From assembly GCA_029465975.1 (NCBI GenBank), contig CM055742.1:9362043-9426042 (forward strand): a stretch of 64,000 nt of DNA. The letters run 5' to 3'. This document shows positions 36,948 through 48,774 of this stretch, one piece after another. Source of the stretch: Dallia pectoralis (taxonomy: Eukaryota > Chordata > Actinopteri > Esociformes > Umbridae). The translations under genes were made by a program, and so were the position numbers. The notes beneath the pieces were generated by a model. The model saw only the letters and a list, made by a program, of their open reading frames with translations, did not search any database and had not been told where the DNA came from. Each line of letters starts with the position of its first letter. Position 1 is the stretch's first letter.

Positions 36948-37439
36948 ATTATGTATTTAACATATCCAAATGACCTCACAATAATCCTGAGACTATGCAA
37001 ATAGCAACATTATTCAAACTACCCACCACTTAAACTAACAAATAATGTATGATTAACTGAGAGGTGTTTTGTTGAACACGAGAGGTGTTTGTTGAGCACG
37101 GTTCTTGTCATAGAAAAGTGAACAAACAAATATACTACGATCAGCTGATATGCTCAAGAACATGCACACTTTTGCTCTTTGTAAATCTCAGGACAATGTC
37201 TATAATTCCAACTCTGAATGTTGAATGTCAATGTATTATTTTTATATATTTGGTCTCTGCACAAAACTCTATGACGATGTGGACACAAAGTATGCAGAAA
37301 TGAATGCAATATTATAAAGAAATATATTAGGTAAGTGCAATTTATTCTAGACTGCCAAAGATTGATTTACAGAACTGATTCTGGTAGCTTTGGAATGCAA
37401 TGCTATGCAAATGATTTTCTACATTAAGTGACCCGATCA
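36948..37439. other. No gene recognised
   Basis: AT-rich noncoding sequence with a tandem GAGAGGTGTTTTGTTGAACACG duplication-like pair (37060-37100). Nothing else seen. Confidence 0.5.
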
Positions 37440-38170
37440 CCGGCTGCTCCAGTAGAGCCAGGCTGTCTCTAATCACTCTGGGCTAATTTGAATTTGTTTT
37501 CCGAGGGTGGTCGTGCTGCTTGTGATTTACTTTGTAGAGCACTTGAGGCCAAAACACACTGTTCTAAATGTGTCTACAAAATTTGAACATAATTGTATTT
37601 TGACGTTTAATTGAGTTAGCTGATCTGAAAGTTACCGCAAATTGTTTGTCATCGCAACTATCAGATTGGCTCTGACAGGCCAAACAGAAACTCCTGCTAA
37701 TTTGATCTTTCGTATGAGAACATCTCTCGGATCAATTATCAGAGTTTTATATCAATAAAGAGCATCCAGACATATCCATCCTATCCATCGGCCATAATAA
37801 CACGAAATGGGATATTATTCATTTATTGCACTTCCCACACTGTATCTAACAAAGTTAGAACAGTGACATAAAATATTGTTTGTTGTTTAATGGATAATCG
37901 GATCATGGAGATTTGCATAATTTTTGGAAAGGGATTATAAATGTGTAAAGCTTGCGTGCTGATAAACTCAGCGGTGGCCATGTAGTTTCTTTTTTACGGA
38001 CATCGCATTGCCAATTAGCTGATCTTGGCATATATTCAAGACAATGTGAGTACCCGCCATTTTGTGTTTGACATTTCAAAAGTTGTTTCGGTAACAGACA
38101 ATTTAGTGCTTTACAAGATGTGATGACACATCAGCTTTATAGCATTTGATACATGCTTAGGTCTATAAAA
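37440..38170. promoter_or_regulatory. Candidate conserved noncoding (enhancer-like) block
   Basis: About 700 bp without repeats, transposon words or a plausible reading frame, rich in homeodomain-type cores: TTTAATTGAG near 37606, CTAATTTGATC near 37699, TCAATTATCAGAG near 37733. A TGACAG (MEIS/TALE-type) site lies at 37673-37678 and a perfect octamer, ATTTGCAT (POU/OCT-type), at 37911-37918. This composition is like that of conserved developmental enhancers in fish gene deserts, but no conservation data are available to me, so the call is inference. Confidence 0.3.
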
Positions 38171-38816
38171 AAGCTTGTCTGGTCTATCTGGTAGTAAGAA
38201 GTTTTTCGCTCAATCTGTCATTGTTGCGTAGATCATTGATCTGGTAAAGTTGTTTTTTATCATCCCTTTTATTTCCCATTTATAAAAGCTTGACACCTTG
38301 ACCACTCATTTCCTGATCGGACTGACTTTGCCTACTCGACATGTGACTTTTCTGCCATGATTATATGGCACGTGTAGTTTGGCCGCATGGTTTAACCCTT
38401 CAGTCACCGCTGTAAAGTATCAGCCCTCGGACAGCTCAGCTGAAGTGTTCCTAGTCGTTGACTTTTATTCACTTGTTGGAGCCGATGTGTTGTTCCTCCA
38501 GCGAGCGTAAAACCGTCAACACACCACTCAATCCCCAAGGCTTGCCAATTTCAAATCTGGATACGTTTAAAGAAAACTGCCAATATCTTGTATTTATTTC
38601 AGCAGGGGTTATTCAGCTATCTCTATTCAGGCCTAAAGTGGCGGCAGTTCATCAATAAAAAACTGCCAGATCGCTATTAAAGCAATTATGGCTATAAAAG
38701 GCTTCTGACTCCTTGAGTCGATGAGGATCTCTGCTTTCACAGTTCATCGCTTAGAGGAGTGGGAATGTCAACGGTTGAAAAGCTTCGAAGTACACACTCG
38801 TACGGAGACATGAGTT

Positions 38817-38818
<2 letters not shown>
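38171..38818. other. No gene recognised; TATA-like motif present
   Basis: Noncoding. GGCTATAAAAGG at about 38689-38700 is a good TATA-box match, but such matches are common in AT-rich DNA and no transcript evidence exists in the sequence. Confidence 0.4.

Positions 38819-38876
<58 letters not shown>
38819..38876. repeat. (CA)n microsatellite
   Basis: About 28-29 uninterrupted CA units. An uninterrupted run of this length is likely to be polymorphic. Confidence 0.97.
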
Positions 38877-38878
<2 letters not shown>

Positions 38879-39099
38879 GAGTGTATGTTGCCCTTTTGTG
38901 TGTCCCGGAAAGCCACAGGCCACAAGTGGCTTAGTGTGATTTTCTTGTTCTTCATCTTCACTTTTGTTTTTTCCTTTTTCTCGCTCCTGTCCTCTTGTTC
39001 TCCACTCCTCCTACACGTGGGCCCATATCCTCCAGACGTGACATCTCATAACGGGCCCGGCACGACTCACATTTCGCCAGGATTGTATTAACTGCTGCA

Positions 39100-39260
39100 G
39101 GCACGGTTCTCGGTTGGCATTTTATAAAGTCATCTCGCCTCCGAATTATTGTTTTGTGGCAACATCCAAATTTGATGTTGGACTTAATTAATAATTGACA
39201 TAATTAAAAAAAGTTTGATTGTTGATTCACCAAGTCATGTATGCCAAAGCCAGTTCTTAT
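39100..39260. promoter_or_regulatory. Candidate homeodomain-site cluster
   Basis: TTAATTAATAATTG (from 39184) and TAATTAA (from 39201) form a dense run of TAAT cores. Just upstream is an inverted repeat CAACATC-(7)-GATGTTG (about 39161-39181). Regulatory function is inference only; AT-rich DNA produces such matches by chance. Confidence 0.25.
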
Positions 39261-39715
39261 TTACAGTAATAATCTGCGAGCATTTAGATTCAACTACCTT
39301 GTTCTGGGACAGAGAAAATGGGACTTTCACCTTATTCGCTCCAATGCCTTTGACCACTAGGTTAACAGCCAATCGTTTTGGTTGAATAAAGTCACATGAC
39401 ACGATTTGTGATATTTTTGAATGCACAAACATGGACAGCGTTAATTAGCAGCAGCTCTTGGACGGCTGCGATAGTTAGGATCAGAACAGGCAGTCTCTAT
39501 CCTCCTCCAATAAGTTGCATACCTGCTCGCATTTTCCCGAGCTATTTTCATCGGGTGAGCAATGATCGTCCTTCGAAACGTTGACAGTAGAGGGCAAGAT
39601 CGATCTGTTTGGGTTTGTTTACTTGTTTGTTTACTTCTGTCACCTTAATATGGACAAATCCCAGTGTCTAGAGCTCCACGTGAAAAGAAAAACTTTTGTG
39701 TAGCTGAAGTCAGTT
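39261..39715. other. No gene recognised
   Basis: Noncoding, ending just before the signal-peptide-like frame at 39716. The frames on either strand have no recognisable domains. Confidence 0.45.
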
Positions 39716-39799
39716 ATGAAGATGTCCACGGCTCTTCAGCCACTGTACTGGCAACCCTTGGTGCTTCTGGCATTCTGCCAATGGGTCACAGCTCAAGAG
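39716..39799 (+). other. Candidate host exon encoding a signal peptide
   Basis: An ATG opens a short frame: a charged/polar start (MKMSTALQ), a hydrophobic core (PLVLLAFC) and a small-residue site (VTA before QE), the classic layout of a secretory signal peptide with predicted cleavage after Ala 26. The frame reaches GAG followed by GTTACA, a possible but weak splice donor, at 39799/39800; unspliced it stops after twelve codons at 39835. No downstream exon of the same gene is recognisable in the window and I cannot name a protein. It could be exon 1 of a secreted or membrane protein with a long first intron, or a coincidence. Confidence 0.25.
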
Positions 39800-42700
39800 G
39801 TTACACCCACATATGTGACGTTTTAAGTGGAGAACGTTGAGTCAATACTTTAGATTGTGGAAATATTCTGATGAAAGCCGACTCACGAAAGGCGTGTTGG
39901 CGCCGAAATAACTTGGATTAGAAAAATTGCGTGTGCAACTTTCATTATAATATCCCACAGTCAGCAATCCAAAACTCAAAGGTAAACATCTGAATGTTTT
40001 TGTAAACCTCTGGGAAAATTGGCACCATGTGGGTACAAAGCTAGTTATTATGTTGTTCAATTAGCTTTTTTCTGTTGGGAGTCTCATTATACATAGTGTC
40101 TTCAGCATGACTGCAAAATAAGAAATGTATATCTTTCAAATGTGATATTATTGAAAATATAAATTGAAAATATGGCAATAGTCGACATTAATTCAATTTC
40201 AAACTAAAACCAGTGTGCTGTCTCTGGACAACACAAACAAACAAACAAACGATACTTGTATGTTTACAAAACAATTGTATTATTTTTTGGGGGGTACTTG
40301 TTTTGAATACTTTGGATTACTCTTGTATTCTTTGGGGGGGTCGGGTTCTTTTTACAAGCTGTTCTTTCTGATTTTGAAAAAAAATACATTTATTGTAGTT
40401 AATACAGACTTCAGAAGACGGCGCTAATTACAGAACTTGGGAAACGTGGCGTTTGCAATTAGCTCATGCAACATGTATATTTGGGCAGACAGTACATTCT
40501 ACTGCCCCGTTTACAAGACCTGGAATTTGGCCAGTAAAGAGAGCTGGTTAGGCAGAGACAATTGGGGAGACTTTACCTCGGCCCCGTCCCTTTTATATCG
40601 ACCTGAAATGTGGCCAGCGAAAAGGGCTGGTTGGCCAACGACAGACGGAATCCGACCTTTGATAGCATGACAACGTAACAGTGAATGAAGCAGACTATGA
40701 ACTGAAATGTGTTAATGAGGAACAAACCTGCTCTCGATGCTTCTGATGGACTAGGGAACCAAGATAGAGGCTTATTCATGCGAATTCGGGCACACCGCTG
40801 ATTTGCAACCGTTTTTATGTGTTCCGGAGTATGGATCCATGACAGTTGTGTGTTCTGCATTGTGTGTGTGTGTGTTGCAGTGGAGGTGGGCACACATTTC
40901 TTTTAATTATAGAGGAGGATGGTGACAAAAAAATGAAGCTTTATAGATGTTTCCCAGATGAATAATGTCTGTTTGCACCTGGCTAATCCCCCCCCCCCAA
41001 AAAAAATACGTTGGCAAATCACTTCTCCAATTACATGCTATCTAGCGATCTATCGTTGATTTATCTAGCTACGGTCGTTGTATGTAGACACATAATAAAA
41101 GTAGATAAGCTAGATATTAGCCACTTTACAATGTTTTAAAAATATATTTATCATGACTTATTGATTCACCCAGGGAGGAACTCCGGTGCTGTCTATGGGG
41201 TCTGAGATATGTCACGGGCAGTGAGATTTGTTTCACACATAATTGTTCGGAATTTTTTTTTTACGGCACCAAAAAAATATCATGTCATTATGTGGATCTT
41301 ACGGTTGTTGAGATCTGCAAAATGTACGTTGTCAGGTTTCGTTTGTTTTTGCTAACACTGCGTGTTGTAGCTATCTCACTACAAGTATATATATTTTTTA
41401 AATAACATGTATTATGTACAGTAGTTGCGATACTCATTGATTGGTTGAGCCATTGGATGTGGATCAGTGTCCCTATCAGCAGATATAGCCTATTGATACA
41501 TGTACAAGGTGTCAGCTTTACAAACCATACTTCCTTTGCTAGGTAGCTAACAGTACAATAGGCAACGCAATGCCTTGTTGTCACGATCTGAAGGATTTAG
41601 AGTTATCTTGCATTGTGATGTAGAACTATACATGTTTGAACCCGAGTAGGCTACTGTGGAACGAATTTCAAAGACTTTTGTAGCTGGATGTTATCAAGAT
41701 TTTCCTGCCTGGTGAACCATGTTCAAACGCAGATAGAATAATTTATTTACCAAACTATTTGGATCAATATTTTAGCAAAACGAAACAGCAAATATGAGTG
41801 TAATTTGATTTGTGTCTTGCTTCTCTTGCTAATAAAACTATGGGTATGTAGTACTTTATAGTACTAGTATCCCAACTATTGGGATCTTTGGCTAGTAATT
41901 TACTGAGAAACGTATAGCCAACACTTTCCACTTTTGGCTACAGTTAATGTCATAATAATGGCACATGATTTAAGGCTCTTATCTATTGAAATCCGGGGCC
42001 GTCATTCTACTGTATAATGTTTTAACATTATATATTTTCCCCAAATCTATTTACATAGCTGTTTGAGCTACTGAACATTATTTACGAACAAACGGTGGCG
42101 TCCTTCCAAGAGGAACCGACTTTATTGGACAGTTGAAAAAGCATGAACTCATAGCTTCTTTTTAGCTATTGAAAGAGTACACCTTTCATCATAAAATTTG
42201 AGCGTCCTTTCTGTATGTGCAAATATCATGTAACTGGACTCCTTAATTTAAAGAACACAGGACATGCCTACCTTCAAACAGCTCATTTGAAGCTTGTTAG
42301 CATCAGAGAGACTAATACACTGACTTTGTAAGGGATTACTTGGCGATAAGCTGAGCGGCGGCAGACGCAGCATGAGAACCCGGTCGTGGTTGGTACAAGG
42401 CCTGCTGGTCACTGATATTTTCGTCCCCTCAAGTCCATTTTAACTTGTATGTAAATGTATATATCTCTGAGAAATGTTTCTGTCTATTCTTGAATGTTTC
42501 TAAATATGTCTTTTAAACACATATGTGTTACAAAATTCTGGGCTAAGTAAGTTCCGCGTTATCAATGTCTCACCAGAAGCACGCGGCGACAGACACCCTA
42601 CAGTCATATTGAAGACTGTAATACATAACACATATGATAATTACATTTTTTTGTATTCCAATGATACCACTGACACGCTTAAACACAACCAAATTATTGT

Positions 42701-43943
42701 ATACTGTATATCTTTGATTGTGAGAATGTTTGAGTCAAACTGACCGATGTTTCACGAAGGCTGGTCCAAGAAGAAACTAATCGAAACGGTAAATTGAATC
42801 TCAAGCCTGTTATATAGTAGAGTGTAGATCAGGATTGGAAAATTCATTTCTGTGTTATTTCGCTATACTAATTTTTAACACTGGACATATTTACTTCATA
42901 ATTCCTCTTTCACATTCTGATATGACGCGCAGCTACAGCAATGTATTCCGTAGTTTTATTAACTCATAATACGTCGCGTTACTTTATATCCAAACGCGGA
43001 GCTTCATAGTGATTGTATAGTGAGCGCGTTAAAGTGGCCCGTTCTCCGACGTAAACCGCCATCTCTTGGTTTGATTAATCACCGCGAGCGCTGCAATTTA
43101 TCAAGGTTATTCGCGCGCAATGAGTGCCTGGTCATAAGTGAACAATGAAAGCGGAAGCAGGAAGGCCATTTGGAGGAGCCTTCAAAGAAAAGCCATTTGT
43201 ATCCCGCTGCATTTTCCCTATCTCAACTCGACCAATTACGGCGGCCCCAGAAAGATATATCGCTCACTTTCCTAACTTGCCGGGGATATCTCCCTTTGTG
43301 TCCCATCGTCGGGATGTGTCGCACGTGCATCTGGGTGATGTATTGCGAGACGCGAGTTAATTTGATCCCTTTGAGGATGAAACCCAGATAAGGCGTGACA
43401 TTTAAGTTTTCTAACCTTCCATTAGTCCTTTTGGAAAATCAGACAACTGGTGATCCTTTGTTCTTGGAACTTTGTAGCGGTTGGTTCAACACGCTTGTAA
43501 CCGAGCAGAAAGCGTGCGTTTTCTTATCCTCGGCCTTTAACTATTTCTGACAGTGTCCTGACGTTTTCTTGACATCTATTGGGTATCTACAAAGAGTGCT
43601 AGTACATCCAGACTGATCAAAGCACCAACGTAGGTAGTTATTATTAATTATTGATAAATACATTTACCTGAACATTTGTTTGTAATCTGATGAACTGGAA
43701 AATTTAAATATACTGACCCCATGCTAGCTGGGTAAAATTGTGCCGTTCATTTTATAGTTTGAGTGTTAAGATATTTACAAAAATATGCTAATAATTTCAA
43801 GCATTTAATTTCTTCTTTTGTACTATAGTAAGCCCCCCCCCCTGTAAACAATTGTTGGAGAATATTTTTATGATGTATTTGTGATCTCAAAAGTGAAGAT
43901 ATTTTTTTGCCATTTCAAACAGAAAAGTGAGTAACAGACAACC
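39800..43943. other. Long stretch with no recognised gene
   Basis: Noncoding. Contains a homopolymer pair (C-run then A-run) at 40988-41007 and AT-rich DNA. The part 42950-43400 is more CpG-rich, with two overlapping frames (43145-43391) that show no known domain; it may be a small regulatory block. No transposon recognised. Confidence 0.5.
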
Positions 43944-44215
43944 TGTGACATTTGAGGATTGACCAAAGACACAGTTGCAGAGCTGAGGTACAAAACATCC
44001 ACTTTAATAAAAGGAGAAAAAACAACTGAGACACACTCACATCCATCCAGAAATCCATCCAGACACTGAGTACATACATGCATACATTTGGGATAAACAA
44101 TAATACACACCCAGTTAGGCAAAGGCTGAACTTAAATAGGGTCCCCAATTAGAGGCAACGCAGGGCAGCCTGACTACAACCATAGAGAGGCCTAGAGGTA
44201 CCACCAGGGTCAATT
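43944..44215 (-). mobile_element. Possible solo LTR
   Basis: Read on the minus strand, the segment has CTCTAATTGGGGACCCTATTTAAG (a TATA-like promoter word), later TTTATTAAAG (a polyadenylation-like signal) and an end in TGTCACA at 43944-43950. This order is what one expects of a short fish LTR retrotransposon terminal repeat. No internal region, primer-binding site or target duplication is identified, so the call is tentative. Confidence 0.35.
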
Positions 44216-47200
44216 TTCCCAATGCAAGAAAGCTTATTATGAACAAAAAAAATGCATCCCAGATTTCTCAATTCTTACTGAACAATGAATTGATGATGTT
44301 AGACGACCCCAGTTTTCACTTCTGTGTCGTTTGCTATTGGTTCTTATTGTCCCATTGCTTATTGAAACATGGAAGTGATCGATGGACCCCATGAAACACG
44401 GCAGCCAATAAATGCCATTAGCTTTTGCTGGTCTAATGACTCCCACTTAAATAGCAGACGTGAGTCTGCCACCACTACCAAATGATGGTACGGTGAAACC
44501 AAGACAAAAGAGAGTTTTTCTACTTCATCACATCCTAGTGAATTATACATTTTTATGCACTTACATATTGCTGGATCTTGAAAGTTCTTGAAAACATTCT
44601 TTGAAGATGGGGGAATTATCAGTATTTTTCTACCGGTGACGATTTGCAGTCCTATTTCTAAATGAGACACTTCATCGATTGCGATCTTAAAGCTCTGACC
44701 ATTTGTGCTTTTTAAAAATTCAAAAGCGTTTCCACGGCGCCACCTATTACTTTTCTTCCGAAGATTGCCACGGCTTCATTTGTCTCCGTTTGTTTGCTTT
44801 CGCATTCCCGTAGCCGTGCGAATATTGGGGCTGGAAAATCGAAATCGCCATCAGCCCTCGTACACAGACCCAGATCTTGACTTCTTTTTCACGCGCTCCC
44901 GGGTTTCGTCTTTAATTGCTTCTTGCGTGTTCTTTCTAATCTTCGAGGCGAGACAGGTATGCATTCTCCTGTGTGGGGAGTGGGGAATTAAATGTACCCT
45001 ACGTGTCGTGTTCTTTTGATTGAGCTCGTGGGCAGCCGTGCTCGGGACCAAGTTAATACCTTTGCATGCTTGAAGGTAATCGGTGATGTATCGATTTAAT
45101 CGCATGCGGTGAGACGGACGTCAGAAATAGTTCATATGAAAGCATCTAAAGTACGGTCACATAAAGGCAGAATTTAATTATTTTTTCCACCTGTAATTCC
45201 GAAGCAGTCTGGCATCGGCTGATTTTGTCTCTTCGACAAAACGAAATATCTGAATGTTTTGCCGGAGCCAAGAATGGATTGCTGCGTTTATTTTATTCTG
45301 CAGCCCTCTAGAAATAACCCGGCGAGTCTGACAGAATGAATATATTGCAAAAAACGAAATCAAACCGTAATTATTTTAAGACAGTTTTCCCCGCTGTTCC
45401 CCCCTGAGGTCTCTGCCGGTCTCTGGCAGTGTGTCTCTGCCAAATTCTAACACCAAGTTCCATTCACTCGGAGCATAAATCACGCTGAAGCAAAGGTCTA
45501 GGAGGTAATAGGTAACACGCATTTCACTATTTTCAAATCACTGGGATCTCGCTGCCGGTTCTACAGAATGTCACTGATGGGCCACACTGATATGTCCACA
45601 TTCCCCATCTCTGCAATTGCACACTGTCTCTTTGACATGCTCACTTTTTGATACCTTCTGATTTAAATAGCTCTCGCTCACTGTCAGACAAGGCCTAAAG
45701 TGAGACTCCCTGACGGAGCAACGCGGTGGCGGGAACTCTTGTACGTGCAAACGACTGCATTTTTTTCCTGTTGCAGAATGTTTAATGATATTAGATTAGG
45801 GAATATGGATTGCATAGAGGAACAAAATTAAAGGGAACTTTGTCGAATTTTGTAGATATCGTTAGAGTTGCTAAAGCGATTCTCACCATACTATAGGTTG
45901 ACATCTTCTTGAGAAGGACCAGAGTCAGGCTGTTTAGTGTAAATTCCATTCTCTATTCTCCTGTACTGCTAAGTGATATTCTGCTTCGAAAAATATAAAC
46001 ATTATGTCTCTAATCAACTTGAGGAGAATTTAGTATTTTATCATTTCTGTGTCACCTCGACAGCAATTACCCGTTTATGACTAGAACATTTGAAAGATTT
46101 CCACAAGTTGGAATACGCTTTATTGTTTTTCCTGATAATTCAAGTCTGTAAAATGTGCATGATAGTGTGCTAATTCCCATAACACCTTCACAATGCCGCC
46201 CTAACCACAAAATGTTACAGAATTATTTTAAAGCGAAAAAAACGTGTTTAGCCAAGAGCATTTTTTCACTTTACATTTTCTAATCCCTCGAGATTCCCTG
46301 AGATTCTATTGAAAGACGTTGTTATGGAAAATATTGTTTTTCTAACAACCCATGAACAACTGAAAATCCAGCTGCGTATTGAACGTTGAGATGCTGAAGG
46401 GCCACTCTCAATGACATTGTCAAAATGGGCAGAGAATGTTAGCTAGAGAAACTGCCCAGACTAGATCTAATCTGCATTGGTTTTCAGAGCTTTCAGAAAC
46501 CACTTGGCATAGCATTTTTAAACCACATGTTTAAACCACATTAGCTGAGGTGAAATACTACCAATCAACTATTTTGAAGTACAGTTTTGCAGTTTACACA
46601 ACCACTGAGATTGATTCTGATTAAGACAAGAAAAAAATTAAAACAAACCAAACCCTATATCACACTTCTCTGAGCCTGTAGGAATTTGATCCCTAAAGCA
46701 AAGTTCATGCCGACATACCAGACTGATAAAAACATCTAACTTGTGTCAATAACATCCAGCTTACTTGTGTCAATGACATGCAACAAAATAATTCCTCTGG
46801 GAGTGTGGAACACCAAACTACCAAAAGCTATTTCGCTTTTGTGAAAACATTGTTTTGCAAACTTGTCTAGTGTGCCTCTCCAAGAGCGTTGGAAAATAAT
46901 ACAAAGTGTTGCATTGAAATCTGTCAAAAGCCCCTCAGCTGTGAGACACAATTTGATGTTCGCGTGGGATCATCAAAAGGCCTTCCCGTGCTTCCAGTAC
47001 TCTGCCAGTTGACACTATTGGAGAGGAACACGAGAGATGTATGAGTCTTCGGTTCCTCTTCAGGGGACTTGGTTAATGAGTCCCTATACATCTCTATAGG
47101 ACCCTACTGAAAGTGTCAGCTGGGAGCCACATGGTTTTATTAACGGTCCTGGTGACCCACCGGAGGCTCAATGGGATCTTCCCTCAGATAAATTTGCAGT

Positions 47201-47322
47201 CACGGGGTACGTCCCGCTAGTGGTTATTTGAGTTACTCTTCTCCTGCCTATCAGCTCGAACCAGTCTGGCCGTTCTCCTACGACCTCTGCCATCAACAAG
47301 GCATTTTCACCCAGGGAACTTC
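44216..47322. other. Long stretch with no recognised gene
   Basis: No coding or transposon homology. Segment 45130-45480 is repeat-free, with GTCTGACAG (TALE-type) and CTGTAATTCC words and a small hairpin (TTTTGTC/GACAAAA, 45223-45241); it is a weak candidate for conserved noncoding DNA. The frames 44359-44670 minus and 44705-45019 plus show no domains. Confidence 0.5.
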
Positions 47323-47365
47323 CAGCCAATCACATGACACTAATCTAGTGTCATGTGATTGGCTG
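47323..47365. repeat. Perfect 19-bp-arm palindrome
   Basis: Arms CAGCCAATCACATGACACT (47323-47341) and its exact reverse complement (47347-47365) flank a 5-base loop. The sequence could extrude as a hairpin. Confidence 0.95.
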
Positions 47366-47550
47366 AATATATATGTGCATTAAGGAGCAGTTAAGCGTAC
47401 CTACTGAAGTGGCTGGTAGGTGTATATAGATACACATATAATCTAGTGTCATGTGATTGGCTGAATCAATATGTGCATTAAGGTGCTGTTAAGCGTACCT
47501 ACTGAAGTGGCTGGTAGGTTTATATAGATATACACATATAATCTAGTGCA
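47341..47550. repeat. Tandem duplication of about 99 bp
   Basis: Copy one starts at 47341 and copy two at 47439, and a third begins at 47539 and stops after about ten bases. Each copy starts with the right arm of the palindrome (TAATCTAGTGTCATGTG) and ends in a TATATAGATA/ACACATATA patch. The copies differ by a few substitutions and 2 bp of length. Confidence 0.93.
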
Positions 47551-47774
47551 CCCTTGAGCTTTCTTTAAAAAAGTATTTGATCTCCACAATTCTTTGTTTT
47601 ACTGTGAGTATTACAGAACCTTGGGGTTTTATTCAGAGCCTATATATAATCGTAAATCTGAAAGACACTGCATCGACAAGATTATTGTACCCTAGACTTT
47701 AATTGCACAGACATTGGCTGACATAACTTCAATCAGAAGCTTCTTGTAACCGTGAATTAGCTTCTCTCATCTCA

Positions 47775-48114
47775 GTGGTATGTACAATGGTATGCACAAT
47801 AGTATGCACAGTGGTATGTACAATGGTATGCACAATAGTATGCACAGTGGTGTGTAAAGTGGTATCTACAATAGTATGCACAGTGGTGTGTACAATGGTA
47901 TCCACAATAGTATGCACAGTGGTGTGTACAGTGGTATGCACAATAGTATGCACAGTGGTGTGTACAATGATGCGTACCATGGTATCCACAATAGTATGCA
48001 CAGTGGTGTGCACAGTGGTGTGTACAGTGGTATGCACAATAGTATGCACAGTGGTGTGCACAGTGGTGTGTACAGTGGTATGTACAATAGTATGCACAGT
48101 GGTGTGTACAGTGG
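47775..48114. repeat. 12-bp minisatellite, 28 phased copies
   Basis: Exactly 28 units of 12 bp plus GTGG, with no indels. Unit types are GTGGTRTGYACA, ATGGTATGCACA and ATAGTATGCACA. The ATAG type occurs at units 3, 6, 9, 12, 15, then 19, 23, 27, so a 36-bp trimer repeat gives way to a 48-bp tetramer repeat. Since 12 is a multiple of three, long open frames exist on both strands; these are artefacts. Confidence 0.96.
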
Positions 48115-48738
48115 AAAAAGGAACATACATGCATATGAGAGTTTTTCTTATCTCAGCTCATTGTGGTTGAACACAATAACACAAAACCAGGGAACGGGTC
48201 CTTTTCTATATTTGAACAGGTTATATAATGCCGGCACCTGCAACTCATCACAACTGAATCGAATTCTGGAGTAAAATAGAAAAACGCTTGATGGAAATTA
48301 AGGGATTTGAATGGAAAGACAGAGGCAAGTCTGAATAATAACACATTATATTGTCCAATGCATTGTTTAATTCCTTTATAGAATAAACTCAGATTTTGTC
48401 AACTATTCATTGTATAACCGCACAACTAAGAAATATATTCTATAACGAATTGTGCATTATTTAAGTAAAGAGCAAACCGCTCAATAAATCTGTCCATAGC
48501 TGTACTTATATATCATCCTCCACTGTTTGCTTTCTTAATCTTTCCATTATTTTCAGTTCTCTGATGTTTGCCTTAAAAGCCGGCTAATTACAGAAGGGTC
48601 CCGGGTCCCAAGCGTTACTGGAGACAGGCGTGTTCAATGAGCTGGAACAAACTCAGCAGGCCAGTACGGCTCAGTGGGTGTTCAACAATACTGTCCACAT
48701 GCGAACAAAGGCTCGCTCTCACTCTCCCTCTATCTCTG

Positions 48739-48774
<36 letters not shown>

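Noticed and set aside
38689..38700. TATA-box promoter (GGCTATAAAAGG)
   Set aside because: Single motif match in AT-rich DNA without initiator, CpG context or adjacent exon; kept only as a note.
47729..48274. Several overlapping frames on both strands (HTTVHTIV, CTVVCTMV and similar)
   Set aside because: They come from the 12-bp array and are open on both strands at once.
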